Notes: generated from the sequence alone by a model not told the origin. 64,000 bases of DNA from Dyadobacter pollutisoli (GCF_026625565.1 NZ_CP112998.1:4032501-4096500); one strand, 5' to 3'; numbered from the stretch's first letter, positions 52,411 to 62,024 are shown. Made by a program: numbers and translations.

Positions 52411-53163
52411 TTAAACAGGACTGATCAGCGACTCAGGATAACCGACTTTTACGAGAAAAAGACCTTCCGCCGGAGCTTGTACGCCTGCTACTTTTCTGTT
52501 TTTTGATAAAATGATCTGCTCGAAATCTGTGATTGTTTTTTTTCCTTTTCCTACGTCCAGCAATGTACCTACTAGTGCCCGGACCATTCCCCGCAGGAAA
52601 CGATTAGCCTGAATGTGAAAAACCAGCAGATCTTCCGAGTCTTTCCAAACCGCCTCGGTAATGGTGCAACGGAAGTTATTAACCTGGGTATGGATCTTAC
52701 TGAAACTTTCGAAGTCATTGTACTTTAACAATAAAGCCGCTGCCTCATTCATGGCGGTAATGTCCAGTTTGGCCCGTAACAAAAAAGCCGTATCGATCAA
52801 AAAAGGGCTCTTTCTTTTGGTGATCCGATATTCGTATTTGCGATGAGTTGCCGCAAACCGAGAGTTAACATCGTCCGGAACCGGGATAATGTTCCTGACA
52901 GCGATATCCCTTGGAATCAGCCCATTTAGTTTGTAAATCAGCAATTCATAATCCTGAATCCCGTCTTGTAAATCAAAATGCGCGAATTGTTGTTCTGCAT
53001 GTACGCCGGTGTCGGTCCTGCTGCTGCCAGTCAGTTCAATAGGCACTCTGAGCACCTTGGCCAATGCTTCTTCCAGCACCTGCTGAACGCCCAGAGCATT
53101 GTTTTGTTTTTGCCAGCCATTGTAGGCCGTCCCTTTGTAACTGAATTCCAGAAAATAGCGCAT
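52411..53163 (-). CDS. truA: tRNA pseudouridine(38-40) synthase TruA
   Basis: TruA converts uridines 38-40 of the tRNA anticodon arm to pseudouridine. The 250-residue protein has the catalytic aspartate D51 in GSSRTDTGVHAEQQFAHF, and the FLRGMVRALVGTLLDVGKG motif near the C-terminus. Its start is 107 bp from the divergent glnS start. On the minus strand TATTTTTG (53168-53175) lies five bases before the ATG, so if it is the -7 element the mRNA would be nearly leaderless. Confidence 0.95.
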   Translation of the reverse strand: MRYFLEFSYKGTAYNGWQKQNNALGVQQVLEEALAKVLRVPIELTGSSRTDTGVHAEQQFAHFDLQDGIQDYELLIYKLNGLIPRDIAVRNIIPVPDDVNSRFAATHRKYEYRITKRKSPFLIDTAFLLRAKLDITAMNEAAALLLKYNDFESFSKIHTQVNNFRCTITEAVWKDSEDLLVFHIQANRFLRGMVRALVGTLLDVGKGKKTITDFEQIILSKNRKVAGVQAPAEGLFLVKVGYPESLISPV

Positions 53164-53237
53164 CCTGCAAAAATAACGGAAACCAGACAGATTTGCGATT
53201 TCAGGGTCGGGATTGCGGAATTTGTGCCGAAGAAAGT

Positions 53238-53245
53238 TAACTTTG
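53238..53245 (+). promoter_or_regulatory. -7 promoter element of glnS
   Basis: TAACTTTG matches TAnnTTTG and lies inside the 5' part of the longest frame, moving the start to the ATG at 53270. Confidence 0.6.
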
Positions 53246-53269
53246 AAGATTGGAAAATTTCATTTTAGT

Positions 53270-54943
53270 ATGATTACGGAAGAGAAAAAAGAAGAGAAAA
53301 GCCTGAATTTTATTGAGGAGATCGTGGAAGCAGATTTGCAATCAGGAAAATATACTCAAATCATTACGCGCTTTCCACCTGAGCCAAATGGTTACCTGCA
53401 TATTGGGCATGCGTCAAGCATTTGCCTGAATTTCGGTCTGACCAAGAAGTTTCCGGGCTATACCAATCTGCGTTTTGACGATACTAACCCGGTTACCGAG
53501 GATACTGAATATGTAGAAAGCATTAAAAACGACATTCGTTGGATGGGTTTCGAATGGGAACACGAACTGTATGCTTCCGACTACTTCGATACGCTCTACG
53601 ATTTCGCCATTCAACTTATTTCCAAAGGCTTAGCTTATGTGGATGACTCTACATCAGAAGAAATCGCCGCATTGAAAGGCACTCCTACCGAACCAGGCAA
53701 AGACAGTCCCTTCCGTAGTCGCACGGTTGAAGAAAATCTTGCACTTTTTGAACAAATGAAAAGTGGTGCATTTCCGGATGGAAGCCGCACACTTCGCGCC
53801 AAAATTGACATGGCGCATATCAATATGCTGATGCGCGACCCCATCCTTTACCGGATCAAGCACGCGCATCACCACCGTACCGGCAACAAATGGTGCATTT
53901 ACCCGATGTACGACTTCGCGCACGGACAAAGCGACTCCATTGAAACGGTGACCCACTCCATTTGCACATTGGAATTTGCGCCGCATCGCGAACTCTACGA
54001 CTGGATCATTGCGACACTTGAAATATATCCGTCACACCAGTATGAATTTGCCCGCCGCAATCTTAATTACACGGTGACCAGCAAAAGAAAACTGCTGCAA
54101 CTGGTTCAGGAGAATCATGTGAATGGCTGGGACGATCCGAGAATGCCGACGATCAGTGGTTTGAGGAGAAGAGGCTACACGCCCGAAAGCATCCGTGATT
54201 TCTGTGACAGGATTGGCGTGGCGCGTCGTGAAAATATGATCGACGTTGGTCTGCTGGAATTCTGTGTCCGTGAGGATCTGAACAGAAAGGCACTGAGAAG
54301 AATGGTCGTACTGGATCCATTGAAGGTAGTTATTACGAACTTCCCGGAAGGAGTGACCGAGATGTGTCACAGCGAAAACAATCCCGAAGACATTGCTACC
54401 GGTGTTCGTGAGATTCCATTTACAAGAGAATTGTATATTGAAAAAGAGGATTTTATGGAGGTGCCGACCAAGAAATATTTCAGGCTGGCGCCAGGTAAAA
54501 TGGTGCGATTGAAAGGTGCTTACATCATTCAATGTGATGATTTTGTGAAAGACGAAAACGGCGAAATCACCGAAGTTCGCTGTACTTACATTGAAAACAG
54601 CAAAAGTGGGCAAGATACTACCGGCATTCATGTGAAGGGAACATTGCACTGGGTTTCGGCCTCGCACGCCCTGAAAGTGGAAGTGAGATTGTACGACCGC
54701 CTTTTCTCCGTGGAAGATGTATCGTCCGAGGAAGGGGATTTCAAAGATTATATCAATCCCAATTCATTGGATGTGATCACCGGCTACGCGGAACCTGCAT
54801 TGCAGGAAGCCAACGAAGGCGAATCGTTCCAGTTCCTGCGCAAAGGTTATTTCGCAAAAGACCCTGATAGCAGCTCGGATAAGCTTGTATTCAACAGAAC
54901 CGTAACTTTAAGAGATAACTGGGCAAAAGCTGGCGGGAATTAG
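53270..54943 (+). CDS. glnS: glutaminyl-tRNA synthetase
   Basis: A 557-residue class I aminoacyl-tRNA synthetase charging tRNA-Gln. HIGH is at residues 44-47 in FPPEPNGYLHIGHAS, a context typical of GlnRS and not GluRS, and the KMSKS equivalent is VTSKRKLL near 268. The C-terminal anticodon-binding beta-barrels are complete. The frame extends upstream to 53213, but the -7 element lies there and the ATG at 53270 (MITEEKKEEK) gives a standard N-terminus. Confidence 0.96.
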   Translation: MITEEKKEEKSLNFIEEIVEADLQSGKYTQIITRFPPEPNGYLHIGHASSICLNFGLTKKFPGYTNLRFDDTNPVTEDTEYVESIKNDIRWMGFEWEHELYASDYFDTLYDFAIQLISKGLAYVDDSTSEEIAALKGTPTEPGKDSPFRSRTVEENLALFEQMKSGAFPDGSRTLRAKIDMAHINMLMRDPILYRIKHAHHHRTGNKWCIYPMYDFAHGQSDSIETVTHSICTLEFAPHRELYDWIIATLEIYPSHQYEFARRNLNYTVTSKRKLLQLVQENHVNGWDDPRMPTISGLRRRGYTPESIRDFCDRIGVARRENMIDVGLLEFCVREDLNRKALRRMVVLDPLKVVITNFPEGVTEMCHSENNPEDIATGVREIPFTRELYIEKEDFMEVPTKKYFRLAPGKMVRLKGAYIIQCDDFVKDENGEITEVRCTYIENSKSGQDTTGIHVKGTLHWVSASHALKVEVRLYDRLFSVEDVSSEEGDFKDYINPNSLDVITGYAEPALQEANEGESFQFLRKGYFAKDPDSSSDKLVFNRTVTLRDNWAKAGGN

Positions 54944-54977
54944 AAGCTATTTTAGATTTTTCACACACTATCTCTTC

Positions 54978-55256
54978 ATGATCATATCCATCCGGCACAA
55001 AGGGCTGCTTTACTTTTATGAAGAAGGTAATGGTTCGAAATTGCCGCCATCGTATTTGAGGAAAATTACGAGGATTTTGGATCAATTGGAAGCTTTGTCA
55101 TCGGTGGACGACGTAAAGCAAATGGGTTCAGGAATACATAAATTATCCGGAGATTTGGAACAGTTTTGGTCTGTGAAAATTTCGCCAAATTTCTGGATTA
55201 TATTTCGCTTCCAAGATGGAGATGTTTACGATGTCGATTACATAGATTATCATTGA
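54978..55256 (+). CDS. higB: HigB-like toxin (RelE superfamily)
   Basis: A 92-residue RelE-superfamily protein of the HigB group, a ribosome-dependent mRNA interferase that is held inactive by the next gene's product. KLSGDLEQFWSVKISPNFWIIFRFQDGDVYDVDYIDYH is a typical HigB C-terminal half. Toxin before antitoxin, with 5 bp between them, is the usual higBA order. It lies 34 bp after glnS without a visible promoter, so it may be transcribed from glnS or autoregulated. Confidence 0.88.
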   Translation: MIISIRHKGLLYFYEEGNGSKLPPSYLRKITRILDQLEALSSVDDVKQMGSGIHKLSGDLEQFWSVKISPNFWIIFRFQDGDVYDVDYIDYH

Positions 55257-55261
55257 TCATT

Positions 55262-55573
55262 ATGATAAAGAGAAACCTGCCGCCGGTACATCCGGGTGAA
55301 ATTTTAAAAGAAGAATACATACTGGAACGTGGGTTGACAATTACCGAAGTTGCCGTAGGATTAGGTATTAGCAGGAGTACATTGTCGGCTGTTGTAAATG
55401 AACAAGCGAGAATCACTCCGGAGCTTGCGGTAAAATTGTCGGAAGCCTTTGGAAACACGTCTCAATTTTGGATTAACCTGCAAAGGAATTACGAGTTATG
55501 GCACGCTGAAAAAAACGTCGACCGATCTCGTATCAGGCACTTCAACAAAGGCCGTAATTTACAATCAGCATAA
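55262..55573 (+). CDS. higA: HigA-like antitoxin (XRE/HTH)
   Basis: A 103-residue antitoxin. VHPGEILKEEYILERGLTITEVAVGLGISRSTLSAVVNEQARITPELAVKLSEAFG is the HigA signature with a helix-turn-helix that binds its own promoter and the toxin. An open frame reaches upstream into higB (from 55166), but the ATG at 55262 gives the normal N-terminus (MIKRNLPPVHPGE). Confidence 0.92.
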   Translation: MIKRNLPPVHPGEILKEEYILERGLTITEVAVGLGISRSTLSAVVNEQARITPELAVKLSEAFGNTSQFWINLQRNYELWHAEKNVDRSRIRHFNKGRNLQSA

Positions 55574-55624
55574 AAAACTGATGGGCAACCCCCATTTAAT
55601 TAGATTGCTTACAAATAAACTTGT

Positions 55625-55652
55625 TTGGAAAAAAGTTTGAATCTATCTTTGT
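55625..55652 (+). promoter_or_regulatory. promoter of the hypothetical gene at 55.7 kb
   Basis: TTTG at 55625-55628 and TATCTTTG at 55645-55652, 16 bases apart, resemble a Bacteroidota -33/-7 pair. They overlap the first possible TTG start, which is therefore unlikely. Confidence 0.55.
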
Positions 55653-55687
55653 GTAACAATTTCCACGATTCAAATATATTGCTGTCA

Positions 55688-56035
55688 GTGAATACCCCAA
55701 ATGAGTTGTTCCGTACCGTTAAAGGTTTTAGCGTTCAGTGTGATTTAACTTCAAGAATTATTCTTCATTTTGGTGAGATGCAGGCCACTTTTAGAATTCA
55801 GGATTTTCTGAATTTCCGCCGGTTTATCAACAGCATCGATATCCGCAGCAAAATTTTTGACCTCTCCGATGAGTCTGACTATGAATTCGTTGAGGCGCCT
55901 CAGGTGAATATCTATCATAAGCTTACGCTTTGCGAGCTCATTCAACTAAGAGAACTCGTAAACGGAACTCATTTCTCGATCGAGCTCAACTCTCTTTTAC
56001 ACCAACTTCTTTTCAAGGAATCAGAATTAGTCTAA
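55688..56035 (+). CDS. hypothetical protein
   Basis: A protein of about 115 residues without signal peptide or membrane helix, mixed alpha/beta (SVQCDLTSRIILHFGEMQATFRIQDFLNFRRFINSID...). I do not recognise the family. The frame opens at a TTG (55625) that overlaps the promoter; the GTG at 55688 (VNTPNELFRTV) is the better start, with a TTG at 55679 also possible. It lies between higA and ferritin on the same strand. Confidence 0.6.
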   Translation: MNTPNELFRTVKGFSVQCDLTSRIILHFGEMQATFRIQDFLNFRRFINSIDIRSKIFDLSDESDYEFVEAPQVNIYHKLTLCELIQLRELVNGTHFSIELNSLLHQLLFKESELV

Positions 56036-56147
56036 ATAGCTCATTCAGATCATATTAGACCAATTCCAAATTTCAGATTCTGTTTGGATTGATGAAGTTT
56101 CGCATGATCTTTGTACTCGTTATCACAAATTAGAGCAAGTAAAAACC

Positions 56148-56672
56148 ATGAGAGATTTATTAAGACAACGGACTTCCCTCAAAGAGGAAATAGAAATACT
56201 TTTGAACAACCAGGTTAAAATGGAAGCGGAAGCTTCGGCCAAATATTTAGCAATGGCCTCCTGGTGTGACCGTAACGGTTTCAGAAATAGCGCCAAATAT
56301 TTCATGAAACAATCGGGTGAAGAAAGAGAACATATGGTGAAGATTTTCAATTACCTGATGTTCGTTGGAGGTACCGCAGTTTCTCCGGAAGTTCCAGCTG
56401 TTAAGCAAGAATTTGCTTCTTTGAGAAGTGTTTTCGAAACTGCACTTCAAAGCGAAATCGCTGTTACACAATCCATTAACCGCATTGTTACGCAAAGCCG
56501 CAAGGAAGAAGATTACGCAACTGAAAACTTCCTCCAGTGGTTTGTAAGCGAGCAGACAGAAGAAGAAGACAACGCACGTCGCGCTATCGAGCTTTTTGAT
56601 GTGATCGGCGAAGCGGGATCAGGATTGTACCTGATCGATAAGGCCATCGGCAAAATCGGTTCTGACGAATAA
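56148..56672 (+). CDS. ferritin
   Basis: A 174-residue non-haem ferritin that stores iron in a 24-subunit shell. Ferroxidase ligands are visible along the four helices: the glutamate of KMEAEASAKYLAM, E and H in GEEREHMVKIF, and the glutamates in QTEEEDNARRAIE. The family length is normal. It has its own strong terminator. Confidence 0.95.
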   Translation: MRDLLRQRTSLKEEIEILLNNQVKMEAEASAKYLAMASWCDRNGFRNSAKYFMKQSGEEREHMVKIFNYLMFVGGTAVSPEVPAVKQEFASLRSVFETALQSEIAVTQSINRIVTQSRKEEDYATENFLQWFVSEQTEEEDNARRAIELFDVIGEAGSGLYLIDKAIGKIGSDE

Positions 56673-56690
56673 GAGATAAGTGATATAAAT

Positions 56691-56728
56691 GAGAAAGAGC
56701 TGCCTGAACGATCAGGCAGCTCTTTCTC
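56691..56728. terminator. bidirectional intrinsic terminator
   Basis: A perfect 17-bp stem (GAGAAAGAGCTGCCTGA / TCAGGCAGCTCTTTCTC, ACGA loop) lies between ferritin and the converging GNAT gene. Confidence 0.9.
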
Positions 56729-56739
56729 ATTTATACATA

Positions 56740-57297
56740 TCAGTGGACCGGATTGGCAATCAGCGAATACACCTCTGTATCGTGGAATGTTCCATTTTCA
56801 AAAAAACTCTCTTTAAAATAGGCTTCCTTGACAAAGTTGTGTTTCAATAGGATGTTCCGCGACTGGTTGTTTTCGGGATTTATCTTTGCCTCAATGCTGT
56901 GAAAGCCTATCTCATTGAAACCATAATCCAGCACTTTCTTCAAAGCCTCGCTCATGATTCCTTTGAACCAATGATCGGGATGGATCATGTACCCTATCTC
57001 ACCCCTGTAATTGAGCGGGTCCGTTTTATGGTAACCGATCGTCCCGATCAATCCAGGCGCATCCTTAAACGAGATCCCCCAGGTAATGCCGGTACGTTCG
57101 CGTAAATTTCTGTTATAGGCATCAATCAGTTCAATCGCTTCTGCCTCCGACCTCAACACGGGCTTTCCAATGTACTTCATAGCAAGCACATTGCCCCTGA
57201 GGTGATACAATTTTTCGGCATGCTCCATGGATAGTGAATGAAAGCGGAGGCGTTCTGTCTCAAAAGCTGGAAAGGGATCAAAGTTCAGAATCAGCAT
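56740..57297 (-). CDS. GNAT-family N-acetyltransferase
   Basis: A 185-residue acetyltransferase of the RimJ/RimL type (Acetyltransf_3). FETERLRFHSLSMEHAEKLY opens the fold, GEIGYMIHPDHWFKGIMSEALKKVLDYGFNEIG carries the acetyl-CoA-binding loop and NNQSRNILLKHNFVKEAYF closes it. The target, a protein N-terminus or a small amine, is not evident. It may share a transcript with the HPP gene upstream. Confidence 0.88.
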   Translation of the reverse strand: MLILNFDPFPAFETERLRFHSLSMEHAEKLYHLRGNVLAMKYIGKPVLRSEAEAIELIDAYNRNLRERTGITWGISFKDAPGLIGTIGYHKTDPLNYRGEIGYMIHPDHWFKGIMSEALKKVLDYGFNEIGFHSIEAKINPENNQSRNILLKHNFVKEAYFKESFFENGTFHDTEVYSLIANPVH

Positions 57298-57333
57298 GCG
57301 TTGTGGCTATATTTAAAGCATTAGCAAATATGT

Positions 57334-57915
57334 TTATCGGTATTTCCGGTCCCAGATTTTATACCAGTTTTTATTGGCGGGATATCTCCGGTGAGCAGCC
57401 CATTTGTTAATAACGACCGCGACTGTCAATAAAATCAAAACACCGGTTAAGACAGGACTCAGCACATACATATACCCCAGGCCTCTTATTTTTTCTGATC
57501 CAATGTTGGCTATCAATGCTGTGGCGCCGCCTGGGGGGTGCAGCGTCTTGGTAACCTGCATGAAAACAATGGATAGTGAAACGGCAAAAGCGGAAGAAAG
57601 CCAGACCTGATCAGGAACGATCTTGTGGATCGTTACGCCTACCAGTGCGCATATCACGTGGCCGCCAATCAGGTTTCGAGGTTGCGCAAGCGGGCTGTTT
57701 ACAATGCCGTATATCAATACCGACGATGCGCCGAACGATCCGATCAAAAACAGGTTGTCGGAATCCGTAAAACTTTTTTCATTCAGAAAACCAATGAGAC
57801 CAATTCCAAGAAATGAGCCTACAAATGTCCAGAAATGATCCCGAAAATCGATAAGAGTCTCTTTATAAATCACATAGCGCATTAACCGCGCATTTCGTTT
57901 AATATGCTTTTTCAA
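57334..57915 (-). CDS. HPP-family membrane protein
   Basis: A 193-residue membrane protein with four to five helices and the family signature HPPGGATALIANI. Family members have been implicated in nitrite transport in cyanobacteria; its role here is unknown. It is divergent from the FUSC gene across a 159-bp AT-rich gap in which TAGTATTG (about 58046) is one base off a -7 element for the FUSC gene. Confidence 0.88.
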   Translation of the reverse strand: MKKHIKRNARLMRYVIYKETLIDFRDHFWTFVGSFLGIGLIGFLNEKSFTDSDNLFLIGSFGASSVLIYGIVNSPLAQPRNLIGGHVICALVGVTIHKIVPDQVWLSSAFAVSLSIVFMQVTKTLHPPGGATALIANIGSEKIRGLGYMYVLSPVLTGVLILLTVAVVINKWAAHRRYPANKNWYKIWDRKYR

Positions 57916-58074
57916 TATTTAATTTCACTTAACGGGCAACAACTTTTAAACAGAACTGTATCCCGATTCCCAACGTTCATATATGCCACTAAATTATGGC
58001 AAAAATTGGTACGGCTTTTGCAGCTTGTAAAATTAAAATAGTAGTATTGTAACAGCTACCGTTGATTTCTTTTC

Positions 58075-60312
58075 ATGAATTACCTCGACGAGTTTAAGAA
58101 ATTTATTTCCAGTCATTATCTATCAACCGGTGTCAGATTAACCCTGGGAGCTGTCATTCCCAGCCTTATTTTTCAACGTTTTGGTGTCCTGAGTGAGTTC
58201 ATAGCATTTCCACTAGGCACACTACTGATCGGCGGCACCGATAATCCCGGCCCGTACCACAGGCGTCGAAATTCCCTTCTTATTGCTATCGCCACATGCT
58301 TCGTTGTCGCCTGCATTACCGGCTATCTCCGGCATATCCATTTCGTCATTTTCATTGAGATCATTGTCTTCGGGATGTTCTTTTCCCTGGCAGGCGTTTA
58401 TGGTAACCGTGTGAACAGCATTGGCCTTATTTCGCTACTGGTTTTTGTTTTTAATATCGATGATCACCTTAGTGGCGACATGGTATTGCGCACCGCAGCC
58501 ATATTTGCGACCGGCGGGATCTGGTACTTTATACTTTTCATGGTGCTGGAAAAGCTGCTGCCCTATAAGCTCATCCAGCAGCTTTTGGGTGAAAATTTCG
58601 CTGAACTGGGTAAGCTGTTGTCTATCAAGGCAGGCTACTATTTCGCCAATCCTGACTATGATGAGCTGTTCAACCGCATGATCCATCAGCAGGTCATATT
58701 GCGGGAAAATCATGAAAATCTCCGTGAAATCCTTTTCAAAACACGGGAAATTGTCTCGGAATCCACCAACAAAAGCCGCGTGCTGATGCTGATGTTCCTG
58801 GACAGCATTGATCTTTTTGAAAGAATCCTGAATTCTCAGCAGAACTACACGAACCTGCACCGCGCATTTGACCATACCAAGGTTTTAAGGCTTTTTGGAA
58901 CTTACATTACCTGGCTGGCGGCAGAAATCCAGCAGATCGGACTGGCTGTTCAAAGTGGCTTCCCTTCCACGCCGAAACATGATCTGGACGAGGCTTTTAA
59001 CAAATGCCAGCAGGCGTTTGAAAGGATGCGGGAATACAAAATGACGCATGACAATATGGAAGATTTTATCATGCTGCGTCAGATACTCAATAGTTTGCAG
59101 GACGTGACCGAGCGTGTCAAAAAGCTGCATCGTGCGACTTCTTACGATGCCGATGTCAGCAAAGGCTACACACTGACGGTTGAAACTGAAAACTTTATCC
59201 CCAAACAGGAATACCACCCACGAATCCTGCTCGACAACCTGTCGCTGAAATCCAGTCATTTCCGGCATGCGGTGCGTGTCACGATCGGGCTGCTGGTCGG
59301 TTACATTGCCTCGCTGTTTTTTGAGCTTGGTCACGGCTACTGGATCCTTCTGACCATTGCTGTGATCCTGAAACCCGCATTCAGCATTACCAAGCAGCGC
59401 AACCTGCACAGGATCGGAGGAACGATTCTCGGCGTAGTCACCGGTTTTCTTTTCCTCTACCTAATCAATGATAACACTGTGCTGTTTATCCTGATGATGC
59501 TGGCAATGATCCTGGCTTATAGTTTTTTAAAAACCAATTACTTCGTTGCGTCCACATCGATCACCTTATATGTGATCCTTTCCTTCAATTTTCTGAACCC
59601 GCAGCACATTACCGCGGTTTTACAGGATAGGGTCACGGACACGGTCATCGGATCGGTGATTGCGTACCTGATCTCTTCCTATGTACTACCGGTGTGGGAA
59701 CATACTCAGATCAATCAGTACATTAAGGACGCATTGAATGCAAACCGCAGATATTTCGATATTGTAGCTGCGAAATTCACTGGTAAAGACCTGGACATTA
59801 ACCAATTGAAACTATTGCGTAAAGATGCGATCATTGCAATGGCCAACCTGTCCGACAACTTTCAGAAAATGCTGTCGGAACCGAAACGCCAGCAGCTGAA
59901 TATGGAGGAATATCATCAGTTTGTAGCTACGAGCCATATGCTGACCTCCTACATTGCTTCGCTTTCGACTTATGCGCAGGGACTTGAATATTCTCAGTTT
60001 TCAGTAGAATTTGAGATGATGATCCGGCAGATAGACAGGCAGCTAGTGGCTGCAACCGATGTTATCGAGGGAAAAACAGGTAACAGTTTTGAAATTACCC
60101 GTGAATCCTTGCCACAAAACCAACGCCTCATTGAGTTGTTGATCAAGAGAAAAAAAGAGATCAAAGAAATGGGAATCGAAAAAGCAGACCAGTCCCCGGC
60201 AAGGAAAATGCTTTCCGACCTGAAAACGATCAATGGCCTTTTTGAGCTCATCAGCACCATTACCATTGATGAGATCAAAATTTTACAAAAAATAAAAGCA
60301 GTAAAAATTTAA
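58075..60312 (+). CDS. FUSC-family inner-membrane protein
   Basis: A 745-residue protein with two blocks of membrane helices (about 20-185 and 400-545), each followed by a long helical cytoplasmic part; the second block is the FUSC_2 domain (SLKSSHFRHAVRVTIGLLVGYIASL). FUSC/YccS proteins resemble aromatic-acid exporter pumps of the AaeB type. It heads an apparent operon with ywbE and the flavin oxidoreductase. Confidence 0.9.
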   Translation: MNYLDEFKKFISSHYLSTGVRLTLGAVIPSLIFQRFGVLSEFIAFPLGTLLIGGTDNPGPYHRRRNSLLIAIATCFVVACITGYLRHIHFVIFIEIIVFGMFFSLAGVYGNRVNSIGLISLLVFVFNIDDHLSGDMVLRTAAIFATGGIWYFILFMVLEKLLPYKLIQQLLGENFAELGKLLSIKAGYYFANPDYDELFNRMIHQQVILRENHENLREILFKTREIVSESTNKSRVLMLMFLDSIDLFERILNSQQNYTNLHRAFDHTKVLRLFGTYITWLAAEIQQIGLAVQSGFPSTPKHDLDEAFNKCQQAFERMREYKMTHDNMEDFIMLRQILNSLQDVTERVKKLHRATSYDADVSKGYTLTVETENFIPKQEYHPRILLDNLSLKSSHFRHAVRVTIGLLVGYIASLFFELGHGYWILLTIAVILKPAFSITKQRNLHRIGGTILGVVTGFLFLYLINDNTVLFILMMLAMILAYSFLKTNYFVASTSITLYVILSFNFLNPQHITAVLQDRVTDTVIGSVIAYLISSYVLPVWEHTQINQYIKDALNANRRYFDIVAAKFTGKDLDINQLKLLRKDAIIAMANLSDNFQKMLSEPKRQQLNMEEYHQFVATSHMLTSYIASLSTYAQGLEYSQFSVEFEMMIRQIDRQLVAATDVIEGKTGNSFEITRESLPQNQRLIELLIKRKKEIKEMGIEKADQSPARKMLSDLKTINGLFELISTITIDEIKILQKIKAVKI

Positions 60313-60320
60313 AGTACCTC

Positions 60321-60533
60321 ATGACTATATTATCCGGCACGGAAAGGAAGAATATTACACCAGGGCTTTCGGTCGCCATTGTTTTGAAAAAAGACCAGCG
60401 CAGCGGCACACTCACCCACGGTATTGTCAAAGATATTCTTACCAGCGCCCCGAAACATACGCACGGCATCAAAGTAAGGCTCCAAAACGGCGAAGTTGGC
60501 CGCGTTAAAGTCATCAAAGAAACCAATTCTTAA
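60321..60533 (+). CDS. ywbE: YwbE family protein
   Basis: A 70-residue protein of the YwbE (DUF2196) family: ITPGLSVAIVLKKDQRSGTLTHGIVKDILT and HTHGIKVRLQNGEVGRVK. It is a small beta-rich cytoplasmic protein of unknown function. It begins 8 bp after the FUSC gene and ends 12 bp before the flavin oxidoreductase gene. Confidence 0.93.
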   Translation: MTILSGTERKNITPGLSVAIVLKKDQRSGTLTHGIVKDILTSAPKHTHGIKVRLQNGEVGRVKVIKETNS

Positions 60534-60545
60534 ACAACATTATCA

Positions 60546-61619
60546 ATGGCCTCCCAATTGTTCACGCCGTTTACATTAAAAAGTATCACCCTGAAAAACA
60601 GGCTGGTCGTCTCTCCTATGTGCCAATATTCGTCCGTTGACGGGTTTGCCAACGATTGGCATCTGGTCCATCTGGGAAGTCGGGCCGTCGGCGGCGCAGG
60701 ATTGCTGATCACCGAAGCCACCGCAGTATCTCCCGAAGGAAGGATATCCCCACAGGACCTGGGTATATGGAAGGACGAACACATTGAAAAGCTGAAACAG
60801 ATCACTGACTTCATATCCGCGCAGGGCGCAGTTGCAGGTGTCCAGCTGGCACATGCCGGGCGTAAAGCCAGTACCTACCCCGCCTGGAAAGGTCGCGGAC
60901 ATGTTCCGGCAGAAGAAGGCGGCTGGAAAGCGGTCAGCGCTTCGGCTATTGCGTTTTCGGAAAAGGATGACGTACCGTCGGCACTCGATCTGGAAGGCAT
61001 TCGCAAAGTTATCGAAGATTTCAAACTCGCGGCGGTAAGGGCATTGCAGGCTGGTTTTAAGGTTATTGAAGTCCATGCTGCCCATGGTTACCTGGTTCAC
61101 CAGTTTTTATCACCGCTCAGCAATGAGCGTATCGATGACTATGGAGGGAGCTTTGAAAACCGTATCCGGCTCTTACTGGAAATCATAGATGCCATTCATT
61201 CCGTGTGGCCCGCAGACCTGCCACTTTTCGTGAGGATATCTGCGACTGACTGGGCCGAAAACGGCTGGGATGCTGAGCAGTCTGTCCGGCTTGCTGAAAT
61301 ACTCCAAACCAAGGACGTTGCGCTCATTGACGTGTCTTCGGGGGGGTTGGTTTCTTATGCCAAAATTCCGATCGGGCCGTCTTATCAAGTTCCATTTTCG
61401 GCAAAAATTAAAAAGGAAACCGGATCATTAACCGGCACGGTTGGACTGATCACTACCTCTCAGCAAGCAGAAGATATTCTTAAAAACGGAGAGGCTGACC
61501 TGATCATTATGGCACGCGAAATGCTCCGTGATCCCTATTTCCCTCTTCATGCAGCGCACCAACTAGGCGAGGATATCGTGTGGCCGATCCAGTATGATCG
61601 TGCCAAACCTGCATTGTAA
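60546..61619 (+). CDS. NADH:flavin oxidoreductase, YqjM/old yellow enzyme family
   Basis: A 357-residue TIM-barrel FMN enzyme of the old yellow enzyme family, reducing activated alkenes. VVSPMCQYSSVDGFANDWHLVHLG carries the FMN-contacting cysteine typical of the thermophilic-like (YqjM) class, HAAHGYLVHQFLSPLSNER holds the substrate-binding histidines, and DDYGGSFENRIRL and the C-terminal phosphate-binding loop are present. Third gene of the FUSC operon; the physiological substrate is unknown. Confidence 0.93.
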   Translation: MASQLFTPFTLKSITLKNRLVVSPMCQYSSVDGFANDWHLVHLGSRAVGGAGLLITEATAVSPEGRISPQDLGIWKDEHIEKLKQITDFISAQGAVAGVQLAHAGRKASTYPAWKGRGHVPAEEGGWKAVSASAIAFSEKDDVPSALDLEGIRKVIEDFKLAAVRALQAGFKVIEVHAAHGYLVHQFLSPLSNERIDDYGGSFENRIRLLLEIIDAIHSVWPADLPLFVRISATDWAENGWDAEQSVRLAEILQTKDVALIDVSSGGLVSYAKIPIGPSYQVPFSAKIKKETGSLTGTVGLITTSQQAEDILKNGEADLIIMAREMLRDPYFPLHAAHQLGEDIVWPIQYDRAKPAL

Positions 61620-61628
61620 GTAACGCGA

Positions 61629-61976
61629 CTAGCGCTTGACAGCGTTAATCGCCTGCTGGAATATTTCATATATCAACTCCAATGGCAGGTCCTCGGCCGG
61701 ATCTATCGGTATGATCTTCATGCGCGTCCGTTTCTCAGCGATCAGAAACGGATGCTCAATGAGTTTCCCGTCCACGATTCCAATATATGGCCTTCCCGTC
61801 TTCTTTTCGACCCATATGTAGCAAAACCGCTTGCCTTCGAAAGTGTAAAAAGGCATTGAATACCTCCATATTTCGGCAACGCTCATATCAAATTTCAGAA
61901 TAAGATGCCGCAATGCGCTCATACAACTTCTGGCCGGTTCGGGCTTGTTCATGAAAAACTGGTCGATCTCTTTCAT
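61629..61976 (-). CDS. DUF1801 domain protein
   Basis: A 115-residue cytoplasmic protein of the DUF1801/YdhG-like family: EPARSCMSALRHLILKFDMSVAEIWRYSMPFYTFEGKRFCYIW. Function unknown. It ends 9 bp from the flavin oxidoreductase stop, converging on it, and is divergent from the EamA gene. Confidence 0.85.
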   Translation of the reverse strand: MKEIDQFFMNKPEPARSCMSALRHLILKFDMSVAEIWRYSMPFYTFEGKRFCYIWVEKKTGRPYIGIVDGKLIEHPFLIAEKRTRMKIIPIDPAEDLPLELIYEIFQQAINAVKR

Positions 61977-61997
61977 ATGATAGCTTTGGCGTTTCCC

Positions 61998-62005
61998 TAT
62001 ATTTG
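61998..62005 (+). promoter_or_regulatory. -7 promoter element of the second EamA gene
   Basis: TATATTTG matches TAnnTTTG, 19 bases before the ATG. Confidence 0.55.
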
Positions 62006-62024
62006 CCCTGAATTTATCTGATTT

